A stretch of 7,688 nucleotides of DNA, from the NCBI GenBank assembly GCA_019236485.1, contig JAFAIY010000563.1, forward strand, positions 1-7,688, in the 5' to 3' direction. The translations under genes were made by a program, and so were the position numbers. Source of the stretch: Comamonas sp. GTDB lineage: Bacteria > Pseudomonadota > Gammaproteobacteria > Burkholderiales > Burkholderiaceae_C. The notes under the pieces were generated by a model. That model did not search any database, was not told where the DNA came from, and saw only the letters and a list, made by a program, of their open reading frames with translations. Below are positions 1 to 6,414 of this stretch, in pieces; the first letter of the stretch is position 1, and each line of letters starts with the position of its first letter.

Positions 1-314
1 GCCTGATCGACAACGTGCTGCGTCCGCTGCTGGTCGGCAAGGACACCAAGATGCCCGACTACATCGTGCTGATTTCCACGCTGGGCGGCATGTCCGTGTT
101 CGGCCTGACGGGCTTCGTCCTGGGCCCGGCCATTGCTGCTCTCTTCATGGCCACCTGGGACCTGTTTGCGAACATGCAAAAGCAGGAGGAGTTGCGGCTG
201 CAACAGGATGGCGCGCACCGACACGCGACGCAGCCGGCCGAGGCCGTGCCGCAGCAGCCGGCGCCCGAGGCGCCCAAGCCGAATCGAATACCGGAAAAGC
301 TAGGCGATAGTTAA
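1..314 (+). CDS. AI-2E / PerM-family membrane permease, C-terminal end (partial)
   Basis: The gene enters from the left edge and is read in frame from base 3 to the TAA at 312-314, so only about 103 C-terminal residues are visible. The segment begins LIDNVLRPLLVGKD and continues through a hydrophobic stretch (LISTLGGMSVFGLTGFVLGP, then AIAALFMATWDLF). This DN-V-x-RP block followed by a Gly-rich final membrane helix and a GP turn is typical of the end of AI-2E transporter/PerM (YdiK-like) proteins, which have about eight membrane helices. The last 45 or so residues form a hydrophilic tail rich in Gln, Ala, Pro and Glu, probably cytoplasmic and disordered. Members have been linked to export of autoinducer-2 or to ion/solute transport; the substrate cannot be deduced here. 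No terminator-like hairpin follows the stop. Family assignment is fairly sure, function is not. Confidence 0.8.
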   Translation, partial: LIDNVLRPLLVGKDTKMPDYIVLISTLGGMSVFGLTGFVLGPAIAALFMATWDLFANMQKQEELRLQQDGAHRHATQPAEAVPQQPAPEAPKPNRIPEKLGDS

Positions 315-527
315 TACTAAATAACTAGCAAGCAGGACAAAAAACAGCGATTAAGAATCTGTATCGCGACCATTGCAAAAAATTTAAAACCGATAGCAGC
401 CAAGCATTACAGGGCAATGGCGCACGCGCCTACTCAACAATTAAGGGTTTGTAACCACGGGGCGCTGTGGCATGAAACGTAAAATTTACTTTCACACAAA
501 AGCGTTTATCTGAAAAGGTACCCCACA
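315..527 (+). promoter_or_regulatory. Intergenic leader and presumed promoter region of the formate dehydrogenase operon
   Basis: This 213-base gap separates the permease stop from the alpha-subunit ATG and is visibly richer in A and T than the flanking genes. It must hold the promoter of the fdnGHI operon if the operon is transcribed independently. A ribosome-binding stretch AAAAGG lies at 513-518, nine bases before the ATG at 528. I looked for a sigma-54 -24/-12 pair, an FNR box (TTGAT-N4-ATCAA) and paired NarL heptamers and found none convincing. A weak -35/-10-like pair (TTGTAA near 445-450 with ATGAAA 17 bases later) is not strong enough to call. A small inverted repeat, GGCGC-AC-GCGCC, sits at 419-430 and has no T-tract, so it is not an obvious terminator. 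Confidence 0.5.
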
Positions 528-3500
528 ATGGTCCAATTCTCCAGACGCCAGTTCATGAAAGTGACTGGTTCGACTCTGGCGGGTTCCAGCTTGGCGCTGA
601 TGGGCTTCTCGCCCACAGCCGCTCTTGCTGAGGTGCGACAGTACAAGCTGTCCGCCACCACGGTCACCCGCCAAACCTGCACCTACTGCTCCGTAGGCTG
701 CGGCATCTTGATGTACTCGCTGGGCGACGGCGCCAAGAATGCCAAGCTCTCGGTCATCCACGTTGAAGGCGACCCCGACCACCCGGTCAACCGCGGCACG
801 CTGTGCCCCAAGGGCGCTTCGCTGATGGACTTCGTCCACAGCCCGCACCGCCTTCAGTACCCCGAATATCGCGCCCCCGGCTCTAGCGAGTGGAAGCGCA
901 TGTCCTGGGACGAAGCCCTGGATCGCATCACCAAGCTGCTCAAGGCTGACCGCGACGCCAACTTCGTTGAGAAGAACGACAAGGGTCAGACGGTCAACCG
1001 CTGGCTGACCACCGGCATGCTGGCCGCCTCGGCGTCCAGCAACGAGGCCGGCTACATCACGCACAAAGTGGCCCGCTCCTGGGGCCTTCTTGCACTCGAC
1101 AACCAAGCACGTGTCTGACACGGCCCGACGGTGGCAGGTCTTGCCCCGACGTTTGGCCGTGGAGCGATGACGAACCATTGGGTCGACATCAAGAACGCGG
1201 ACGTTATTTTGGTGATGGGCGGTAATGCCGCCGAAGCACACCCCTGCGGCTTCAAGTGGGTGACCGAAGCGAAGGAGCACAACAAGGCTCACTTCATGGT
1301 GGTCGATCCGCGCTTCAACCGCTCGGCATCCGTGGCTGACTTCTATGCACCGATCCGTTCCGGTTCGGACATCGTCTTCCTCGGTGGCGTGATCAACTAT
1401 CTGCTCACGAACGACAAGATTCACCACGAGTATGTGAAGAACTACACGGACTTCACCTTCATCGTGCGCGAGGACTTTGCGTTCAACGATGGCATCTTCT
1501 CGGGCTACAACCCCGAAAAGCGCACCTACGAAAAAGGCTCGTGGGACTATGAGATGGGCGACGATGGCTTTGCCAAGGTAGACCCCACTCTGCAGCACCC
1601 CCGTTGCGTCTTCCAGCTGCTCAAGAAGCACTACGAAAGCTACACCCCTGAAAAGGTGGAGAGCATTTGTGGCACGCCCAAGGAAAAATTCCTGCACGTG
1701 TGCGAGAAGCTGGCATCCACCGCTGAAGCAGGTCGCTCGGCCACGATGTTGTATGCCCTGGGCTGGACCCAGCACACCATCGGCGCCCAGATTCTGCGTA
1801 CCGGCGCCATGATCCAGCTGCTGCTGGGCAATATCGGCGTGGCTGGTGGCGGCATGAACGCCTTGCGCGGCCACTCCAACATCCAGGGCCTGACTGACCT
1901 GGGCATTCTGTCCGCTTCCCTCCCGGGATACCTGACGCTGCCCAACGAAGCGGAACAGGACTACCAGGGTTACATCACCGCACGCACGCCCAAAACGCTG
2001 CGCCCCGGTCAGATGAACTACTGGCAGAACACGCCCAAATTCCACGTCAGCCTGATGAAGGCCTGGTGGGGCCCTGCGGCGACGGCCGAGAACAACTGGG
2101 CATTCGACTACCTGCCCAAGCTGGACAAGCAGTACGACATGCTGCAGGTCTTCGACATGATGTCTCAGGGCAAGCTCAACGGCTACATCGCCCAGGGCTT
2201 CAACCCGCTGGCGGCCCTGGCCAACAGCAACAGCGTGCGCGAAGGCCTGAAGAAGCTCAAGTTCCTGGTCATCATGGACCCGCTGGTCACCGAGACTTCC
2301 GAATTCTGGAAGAACTACGGTGAGTTCAACGATGTGGACTCGGCTTCGATCCAGACCGAAGTGTTCCGCCTGCCGACCACCTGCTTCGCCGAAGAAGAAG
2401 GCTCGGTGGTGAGCTCCTCGCGCGTGCTGCAATGGCACTGGAAGGCTTCCGAGCCCCCAGGAGAAGCCAAGACCGACATCAACATCATGTCGGAGCTGCA
2501 TCTGCGCCTGAAGGCTGCGTACGAGAAGGAAGGTGGCAAGTTCTCCGAACCCATCACCAAGCTCTACTGGCCCTATCTGCAAGCCAAGCACCCTGGCGCC
2601 GACGAGGTGGCCAAGGAGTACAACGGCCGCGCGCTGGTGGACCTGTTCGACCCCAAGGATCCGACCAAGCTCATCCGCAAGGCTGGTGAACAGCTGGGCG
2701 GCTTCGGCGAAATGCGCGATGACGGCTCCACCCTGGGTGGCTGCTGGATCTGGGCCGGCAGCTGGACTTCGTCCGGCAACCAGATGGCTCGCCGCGACAA
2801 CTCGGACCCCAGCGGTCTGGGCAATACGCTGAACTGGGCCTGGGCCTGGCCGGCTAACCGCCGCGTGCTGTACAACCGTGCATCCTGCGACCGCGAAGGC
2901 AAGCCGTTCAACCCCAAGCGCACGCTGATCAAGTGGAATGGCAGCAGCTGGGGCGGTATCGACGTGCCCGACATGGGCCCGACCATGCCTCCCGAGACGA
3001 CCAACCCCTTCATCATGAACCCCGAAGGTGTGGCCCGTCTGTTCGCACGCAAGGGCATGGCCGAAGGTCCGTTCCCCACGCACTACGAAGCGTTTGACAA
3101 CCCGCTGGGCTACAACCCCATGTACCCCGAGAACAAGCTGGCGGTCAGCAGCCCCGTGATGCGTATCCTGTCCACGGCCAAGGACACCATGGGCGATCCC
3201 AAGGATTACCCACATGTGGGCACGACCTATCGCCTGACCGAGCACTTCCACTACTGGACCAAACACGTTCAACTGAACAACATTGTTCAGCCGGACCAGT
3301 TCGTGGAAATCGGCGAGGCCCTGGCCAAGGAACTGGGTATCGAGACCGGCCAGCAGGTCAAAGTCAGCTCCAAGCGCGGCTTTGTGAAGGCGGCTGCCGT
3401 GGTGACCAAGCGCATCAAGCCCATGAAGATCGATGGCAAGACCATACATCACGTGGGTGTGCCGATTCACTGGGGCTTCTCGTCTACGGGACGCAAGGGC

Positions 3501-3593
3501 TATCTGGCTAACAACCTGACGGCCTCGGTGGGTGACGGTAACAGCTTGACCCCTGAATCCAAGACCTTCCTCGTGAAGGTAGAAAAGATCTAA
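528..3593 (+). CDS. fdnG: Formate dehydrogenase (respiratory, FDH-N/O type) alpha subunit, selenoprotein
   Basis: Catalytic subunit oxidising formate to CO2 at a molybdenum bis-MGD site, expected on the periplasmic face. The gene reads as one 1021-residue protein only if the in-frame TGA at 1116-1118 is decoded as selenocysteine (residue 197); the reading frame is identical on both sides. E. coli FdnG is about 1015 residues with Sec196 in the same context (NQARV-U-HGPTVA). The N-terminus carries a twin-arginine signal (SRRQFMK, residues 5-11), a hydrophobic stretch and a likely cleavage after AALA (residue 34). A [4Fe-4S] motif has Cys51, Cys54, Cys58 and Cys93, followed by the conserved Lys95. 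Sec197 is followed by His198. Molybdopterin-oxidoreductase signatures follow: [10 protein letters not shown] (about 230), [10 protein letters not shown] (about 259), GWTQHT (412), and the Gly-rich block at 434-454. The C-terminal bis-MGD-binding domain starts near Tyr901. A gene caller ignoring Sec would split it into a 196-residue and a roughly 820-residue piece. The fdnG versus fdoG label cannot be decided. Confidence 0.97.
1116..1161 (+). promoter_or_regulatory. Selenocysteine UGA codon with bacterial SECIS hairpin
   Basis: The in-frame TGA (1116-1118) is followed directly by a hairpin. The lower stem pairs 1119-1125 (CACGGCC) with 1155-1161 (GGCCGTG), seven perfect pairs. After an internal loop, the upper stem pairs CGG at 1129-1131 with CCG at 1146-1148, then a single bulged U at 1132, then GGCA at 1133-1136 with TGCC at 1142-1145. 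The apical loop is GGTCT (1137-1141). The bulged U and the GGUCU loop are the elements recognised by the elongation factor SelB in the E. coli fdhF and fdnG SECIS, and the loop starts 18 bases after the UGA, the spacing I recall for fdhF. The element lies inside the coding sequence, as bacterial SECIS elements do, so it also encodes [14 protein letters not shown]. Pairing is seen in the sequence; SelB binding is inferred. Confidence 0.95.
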
Positions 3594-3603
3594 GGAGCAG
3601 CTG

Positions 3604-4536
3604 ATGTCATCAACCATGTCTTTAGATATCAAGCGCCGCTCGGCCACGACCACGCCCGCGCCCAGCGCGCGTGGCGCCCACTCGGGCGAAGTGGCCAAGC
3701 TGATCGACGTCTCCAAATGCATAGGCTGCAAGGCTTGCCAGACCGCCTGCATGGAGTGGAACGATCTGCGTGACGAGATCGGCACGGCCGCGGCCGGCGT
3801 CTACGACAACCCGATGGACCTCACGTCGGAATCGTGGACCGTGATGCGCTTTGCCGAGTACGAGAACGAGGCCACGGGCAATCTGGAATGGCTGATCCGC
3901 AAGGACGGCTGCATGCACTGCGAAGACCCGGGCTGCCTCAAGGCCTGCCCTTCTCCCGGTGCCATCGTCCAGTACGCCAACGGGATCGTGGACTTCCAGC
4001 AGGATCAATGCGTGGGCTGCGGCTACTGCGTGACCGGTTGCCCGTTCAACATCCCGCGCATCTCCAAGAAGGACAACAAGGCCTACAAGTGCACCTTGTG
4101 TTCGGACCGCGTGGCCGTGGGCCAGGAGCCTGCCTGCGTCAAGACCTGCCCGACCGGAGCCATCCAGTTTGGCACCAAGGAAGCCATGCAGGAGCAGGCC
4201 GCGCATCGCGTGGTCGACCTCAAGGAGCGTGGCTACGAGCAGGCCGGTCTCTACGACCCGCAAGGCGTGGGCGGCACCCATGTGATGTATGTTCTGCATC
4301 ACGCCGACAAGCCTTCGCTGTACAAGGGCCTGCCCGACGATCCGTCGATCAGCCCCATGGTGTCCCTGTGGAAGGGCGTTGCCAAGCCTCTGGCCATGGC
4401 CGCTCTCGGTGCTGCCGCCATCGGCAGCCTGTTCCACTACATCACCAAGGGACCGAACGACGTGTCCAAGGAACTGGAAGACGAAATGGACCGCAAGGAC
4501 CAAGCCGCGGATAAGGCTGGAAAGGAGGCCCGCTGA
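3604..4536 (+). CDS. fdxH: Formate dehydrogenase beta subunit, four-cluster ferredoxin-like with membrane anchor
   Basis: Electron-transfer subunit that carries electrons from the alpha subunit to the cytochrome b subunit. The 310-residue protein has four cysteine clusters typical of the DmsB/FdnH group: Cys39-x2-Cys42-x2-Cys45-x3-Cys49 ([11 protein letters not shown]), the [14 protein letters not shown] block, [12 protein letters not shown], and CTLC with a later CVKTCP. These bind four [4Fe-4S] clusters. The motif [12 protein letters not shown] and one C-terminal transmembrane helix (about residues 258-279, [19 protein letters not shown]) match FdnH (294 residues in E. coli). A charged tail of about 25 residues follows the helix and is longer than I recall for E. 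coli. The start at 3604 has AAGGAG at 3592-3597, overlapping the alpha stop codon; an alternative ATG at 3616 has no better site. It lies 10 bases after fdnG and shares its operon. Also called fdnH/fdoH. Confidence 0.96.
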   Translation: MSSTMSLDIKRRSATTTPAPSARGAHSGEVAKLIDVSKCIGCKACQTACMEWNDLRDEIGTAAAGVYDNPMDLTSESWTVMRFAEYENEATGNLEWLIRKDGCMHCEDPGCLKACPSPGAIVQYANGIVDFQQDQCVGCGYCVTGCPFNIPRISKKDNKAYKCTLCSDRVAVGQEPACVKTCPTGAIQFGTKEAMQEQAAHRVVDLKERGYEQAGLYDPQGVGGTHVMYVLHHADKPSLYKGLPDDPSISPMVSLWKGVAKPLAMAALGAAAIGSLFHYITKGPNDVSKELEDEMDRKDQAADKAGKEAR

Positions 4537-5162
4537 TGCAACGCAATCCTCGTGACCTCGTGCGCTACACCGCGTCGGAACGTGCCAACCACTGGATCGT
4601 AGGCATCTGCTTCATCCTGCTGGCCCTGTCCGGTCTGGCCTTCTTCCATCCTGCCTTCTTCTGGCTGACCAACCTGTTCGGTGGTGGACCCTGGACGCGC
4701 ATCCTGCACCCCTATGTGGGCGTGGTGATGGGCCTGTTCTTCGTCATCATGGCCTGCCGTTTTGCCAAGCTCAATGTCGTGGAATCCCGCGACATCGAAT
4801 GGCTGAAGAACGTCAACAAGATGATCGACGGCGACGACCATGACATGCCCGAACAGGGCAAGTACAACGGCGGCCAGAAGCTGCTGTTCTGGGGCCTGGT
4901 GATCGGCATGCTGCTCATCGTCATCACGGGCTTCGTGATGTGGCGCGCCTGGTGGACGCTGCCGGTGAACGTGGTGCGGGCCGCCTCCCTGGTCCACGCC
5001 GTGGCGGCCGTGTGGATGATCGGCCTGATCATCCTGCACGTCTATGCGGCCATTTGGACGCGCGGCACGATTCGTGCCATGCTCTACGGCACGGTGACCC
5101 GCGCCTGGGCCAAGCAGCATCACCGCGGCTGGTACCGCAAGGTGACGGGTGACAACGACTAA
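4536..5162 (+). CDS. fdnI: Formate dehydrogenase gamma subunit, cytochrome b556
   Basis: Integral membrane di-haem cytochrome b that takes electrons from the beta subunit and reduces quinone. The 208-residue protein has four predicted membrane helices, roughly residues 20-37, 56-75, 115-136 and 150-173. The haem-ligand histidines expected in the FdnI family are all present: His19 (in RANHW), His58 (in ILHPY), His154 (in LVHAV) and His168 (in ILHVY). Length matches the E. coli FdnI/FdoI proteins (a little over 210 residues). The ATG overlaps the beta stop by one base (TGATG at 4534-4538) and has a strong ribosome-binding site AAGGAGG at 4522-4528 inside the end of the beta gene, which indicates translational coupling. 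A rho-independent terminator follows about 35 bases after the stop, so this is probably the last gene of the structural operon. Confidence 0.95.
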   Translation: MQRNPRDLVRYTASERANHWIVGICFILLALSGLAFFHPAFFWLTNLFGGGPWTRILHPYVGVVMGLFFVIMACRFAKLNVVESRDIEWLKNVNKMIDGDDHDMPEQGKYNGGQKLLFWGLVIGMLLIVITGFVMWRAWWTLPVNVVRAASLVHAVAAVWMIGLIILHVYAAIWTRGTIRAMLYGTVTRAWAKQHHRGWYRKVTGDND

Positions 5163-5196
5163 GGCTGCACAGCTTTAGTTGCCACCCGGCAACCCG

Positions 5197-5237
5197 GCCG
5201 CCAAGCGTCCAGACGGTGCTTGGCGGCTGAATTTTTT
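5197..5237 (+). terminator. Rho-independent terminator after fdnI
   Basis: A perfect 10-bp stem pairs GCCGCCAAGC (5197-5206) with GCTTGGCGGC (5218-5227), closing an 11-base loop. Four bases later comes a run of six T (5232-5237). This is a classic intrinsic terminator placed 34 bases after the fdnI stop codon. It should end most fdnGHI transcripts before fdhE. A smaller hairpin (GTTGCC at 5178-5183 with GGCAAC at 5188-5193) precedes it. Confidence 0.9.
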
Positions 5238-5241
5238 GTAG

Positions 5242-5316
5242 GACTTACGCAAACGAGCAAGCACACGGGCATTTCCACGAGGGAAATATCTGACCCGAGC
5301 CGAGTCTGCGTAAGTC
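5242..5316. repeat. 75-bp element bounded by perfect 10-bp inverted repeats
   Basis: GACTTACGCA at 5242-5251 is the exact reverse complement of TGCGTAAGTC at 5307-5316, with 55 bases between. Inside is a second hairpin, ATTTCC at 5271-5276 with GGAAAT at 5282-5287, and a possible CGGG/CCCG pair (5266-5269 with 5294-5297) around it. The element starts four bases after the T-tract of the fdnI terminator and ends 20 bases before the fdhE ATG. It has no coding content that I recognise. The termini look like those of a small IS-derived or MITE-like element, but I see no target-site duplication. It could equally be a transcribed regulatory structure for fdhE. The inverted repeat is seen; its nature is unknown. 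Confidence 0.6.
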
Positions 5317-5336
5317 GCGTTTTGGAATCTTTGTCA

Positions 5337-6311
5337 ATGCAACGCATTCTTCAACCTGGCGAGATCGAAGCGCTGGACCACACCAGCTTCCCCCGCGTTC
5401 TGCTGCCCGTGGCCGGCAGCCTGTTTGCCGAACGCGCCGCGCGCCTGCGCCAGCTCGCCGATGGCAATCCCATTGCCGACTATCTGCAATTCGTTGCCCA
5501 GATCATGGATGCCCAGCACCAGGCCGTGGGCAGCGTGGAAATCGCCGCAGCCGATGCGGCCGGCATCGCGCGCGCACAGGAACACTCCATGCCCCTGCTG
5601 CCCGCTGTGGACCATATCGACCCGGCCTGGCAGACCGTGCTGGACAGCATGCTCGACACCCTGGAAGGCACCCAGGGCCTGCCCGCGGCGCTGCAACCCC
5701 TGCTGCGGGAGCTGCGCCATCTGGCGCCGGAGACGCGCGACGACATCGCCAAAAAGCTGCTGCAAAAAGAGGTAGCCGCCCGCCATGTGGGCATGGCTCC
5801 GTTCATCATGGCCGCGCTGCAGGTGGTATTCACCAAGCGTGCGGCCAGCATCGGCGTCCGGGAAGTGCCCATCACCGACCCGGCCAGCATCTGCCCCATC
5901 TGCCCCATCTGCGCCAGCGAGCCCGTGAGCAGCGTGATCCGCATCGGCGGCAAGTCGGCCGGCCATCGCTATCTGCACTGCGGCACCTGCGGCTGTGAAT
6001 GGCATATGGTGCGCGTCAAGTGCACGCACTGCGAGTCCACCAAGGGCATTCACTACCAGGGCATCGACGGCGCTGGCGAGGCCGTGCTGGCCGAGACCTG
6101 CGACGAATGCGGCAGCTACCGCAAGATCGTGAACCAGGAAAAAGACCCGCGCGTCGATCCTCTGGCCGACGATCTGGCCAGCCTGATGCTCGATCTACTG
6201 ATGAGCGAGACCAAGTTCCAGCGCGCCAGCCCCAATCCTCTGCTCTTCGTGGCTTTTGCCGAGGAGCAGGATGCGGAACCGGACAACGCGCTGATCGATC
6301 CAGCCGCCTGA
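5337..6311 (+). CDS. fdhE: Formate dehydrogenase accessory/assembly protein FdhE
   Basis: Cytoplasmic protein required for active respiratory formate dehydrogenase in enterobacteria; it is a rubredoxin-like, metal-binding protein that interacts with the catalytic subunit. The 324-residue product (E. coli about 309) shows the family pattern: an N-terminal FPRVLLPVAGSLFAERAARL region, then cysteine pairs at Cys189/Cys192, Cys215/Cys218 (YLHCGTC), Cys229/Cys232 (VKCTHCES) and Cys255/Cys258 (CDECGSY), and a C-terminal QEKDPRVDPLADDLASL block. I chose ATG 5337 because homology starts there; a TTG at 5220 would extend the frame but lies inside the fdnI terminator stem and adds no recognisable sequence. 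The ribosome-binding site is weak (GGAA at 5324-5327). An extra cysteine, Cys186, arises from a 9-bp tandem repeat giving CPICPIC. The gene follows fdnGHI as in E. coli fdoGHI-fdhE, but here a terminator and an inverted-repeat element intervene. Confidence 0.93.
   Translation: MQRILQPGEIEALDHTSFPRVLLPVAGSLFAERAARLRQLADGNPIADYLQFVAQIMDAQHQAVGSVEIAAADAAGIARAQEHSMPLLPAVDHIDPAWQTVLDSMLDTLEGTQGLPAALQPLLRELRHLAPETRDDIAKKLLQKEVAARHVGMAPFIMAALQVVFTKRAASIGVREVPITDPASICPICPICASEPVSSVIRIGGKSAGHRYLHCGTCGCEWHMVRVKCTHCESTKGIHYQGIDGAGEAVLAETCDECGSYRKIVNQEKDPRVDPLADDLASLMLDLLMSETKFQRASPNPLLFVAFAEEQDAEPDNALIDPAA
5889..5912 (+). repeat. 9-bp tandem repeat inside fdhE (ATCTGCCCC, about 2.7 copies)
   Basis: The unit ATCTGCCCC occurs at 5889-5897 and 5898-5906 and is followed by a partial copy ATCTGC at 5907-5912. 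The period is a multiple of three, so the frame is kept and the protein reads SICPICPICASEP instead of the single CPxC motif I recall for the family. It looks like a replication-slippage duplication that inserted Cys-Pro-Ile. Confidence 0.85.
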
Positions 6312-6348
6312 GGCCCCCGGCCACACCAGTTCTCTGGGCCACAATCGC

Positions 6349-6380
6349 AAGGGCGGCGGGACGCTTTCCGACGCCCTTTT
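6349..6380 (+). terminator. Terminator-like hairpin between fdhE and selA
   Basis: AAGGGCGGCGG at 6349-6359 pairs with CCGACGCCCTT at 6368-6378 (seven pairs, one G/A mismatch, then three pairs) around an 8-base loop, ending in a four-T run at 6377-6380. It begins 38 bases after the fdhE stop. The T-tract is short and partly used in the stem, so it may be a weak intrinsic terminator or attenuating structure rather than a full stop. The remainder of the 103-base spacer (6312-6414) shows nothing else recognisable. Confidence 0.5.
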
Positions 6381-6414
6381 GCATTGCCAATACTGAAGAC
6401 TCCTGCAGCGCCTT

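Noticed and set aside
452..490. Possible sigma-54 promoter around TGGCATGAAACGT.
   Set aside because: The TGGCA is present, but the -12 element lacks the required GC at the correct spacing.
485..511. Possible -35/-10 pair TTTACT and TTTATC just before the fdnG ribosome site.
   Set aside because: The spacer is only 14 bases and the resulting start would fall in the ribosome-binding site.
1116..1118. TGA as a nonsense mutation making fdnG a pseudogene.
   Set aside because: The codon sits exactly at the known Sec site, is followed by an intact SECIS, the downstream frame is fully conserved, and selA is next to the operon.
492..3785. A very long open frame on the - strand (1097 codons) opposite the formate dehydrogenase alpha gene.
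   Set aside because: It mirrors the alpha gene in a GC-rich genome where codon bias suppresses antisense stops. Its product is rich in Val, His, Gly, Ala, Leu and Arg with no recognisable domain, and the + strand encodes an unmistakable conserved enzyme. It also spans the SECIS and both operon genes without its own signals.
3834..4514. Alternative + frame of 226 codons inside the beta-subunit gene.
   Set aside because: It overlaps the conserved ferredoxin-type gene in another frame and lacks its own start signal or domain.
5220..5336. N-terminal extension of FdhE from a TTG at 5220.
   Set aside because: The TTG lies in the right arm of a strong terminator, the extension crosses the inverted-repeat element and has no resemblance to FdhE, and homology begins just after ATG 5337.
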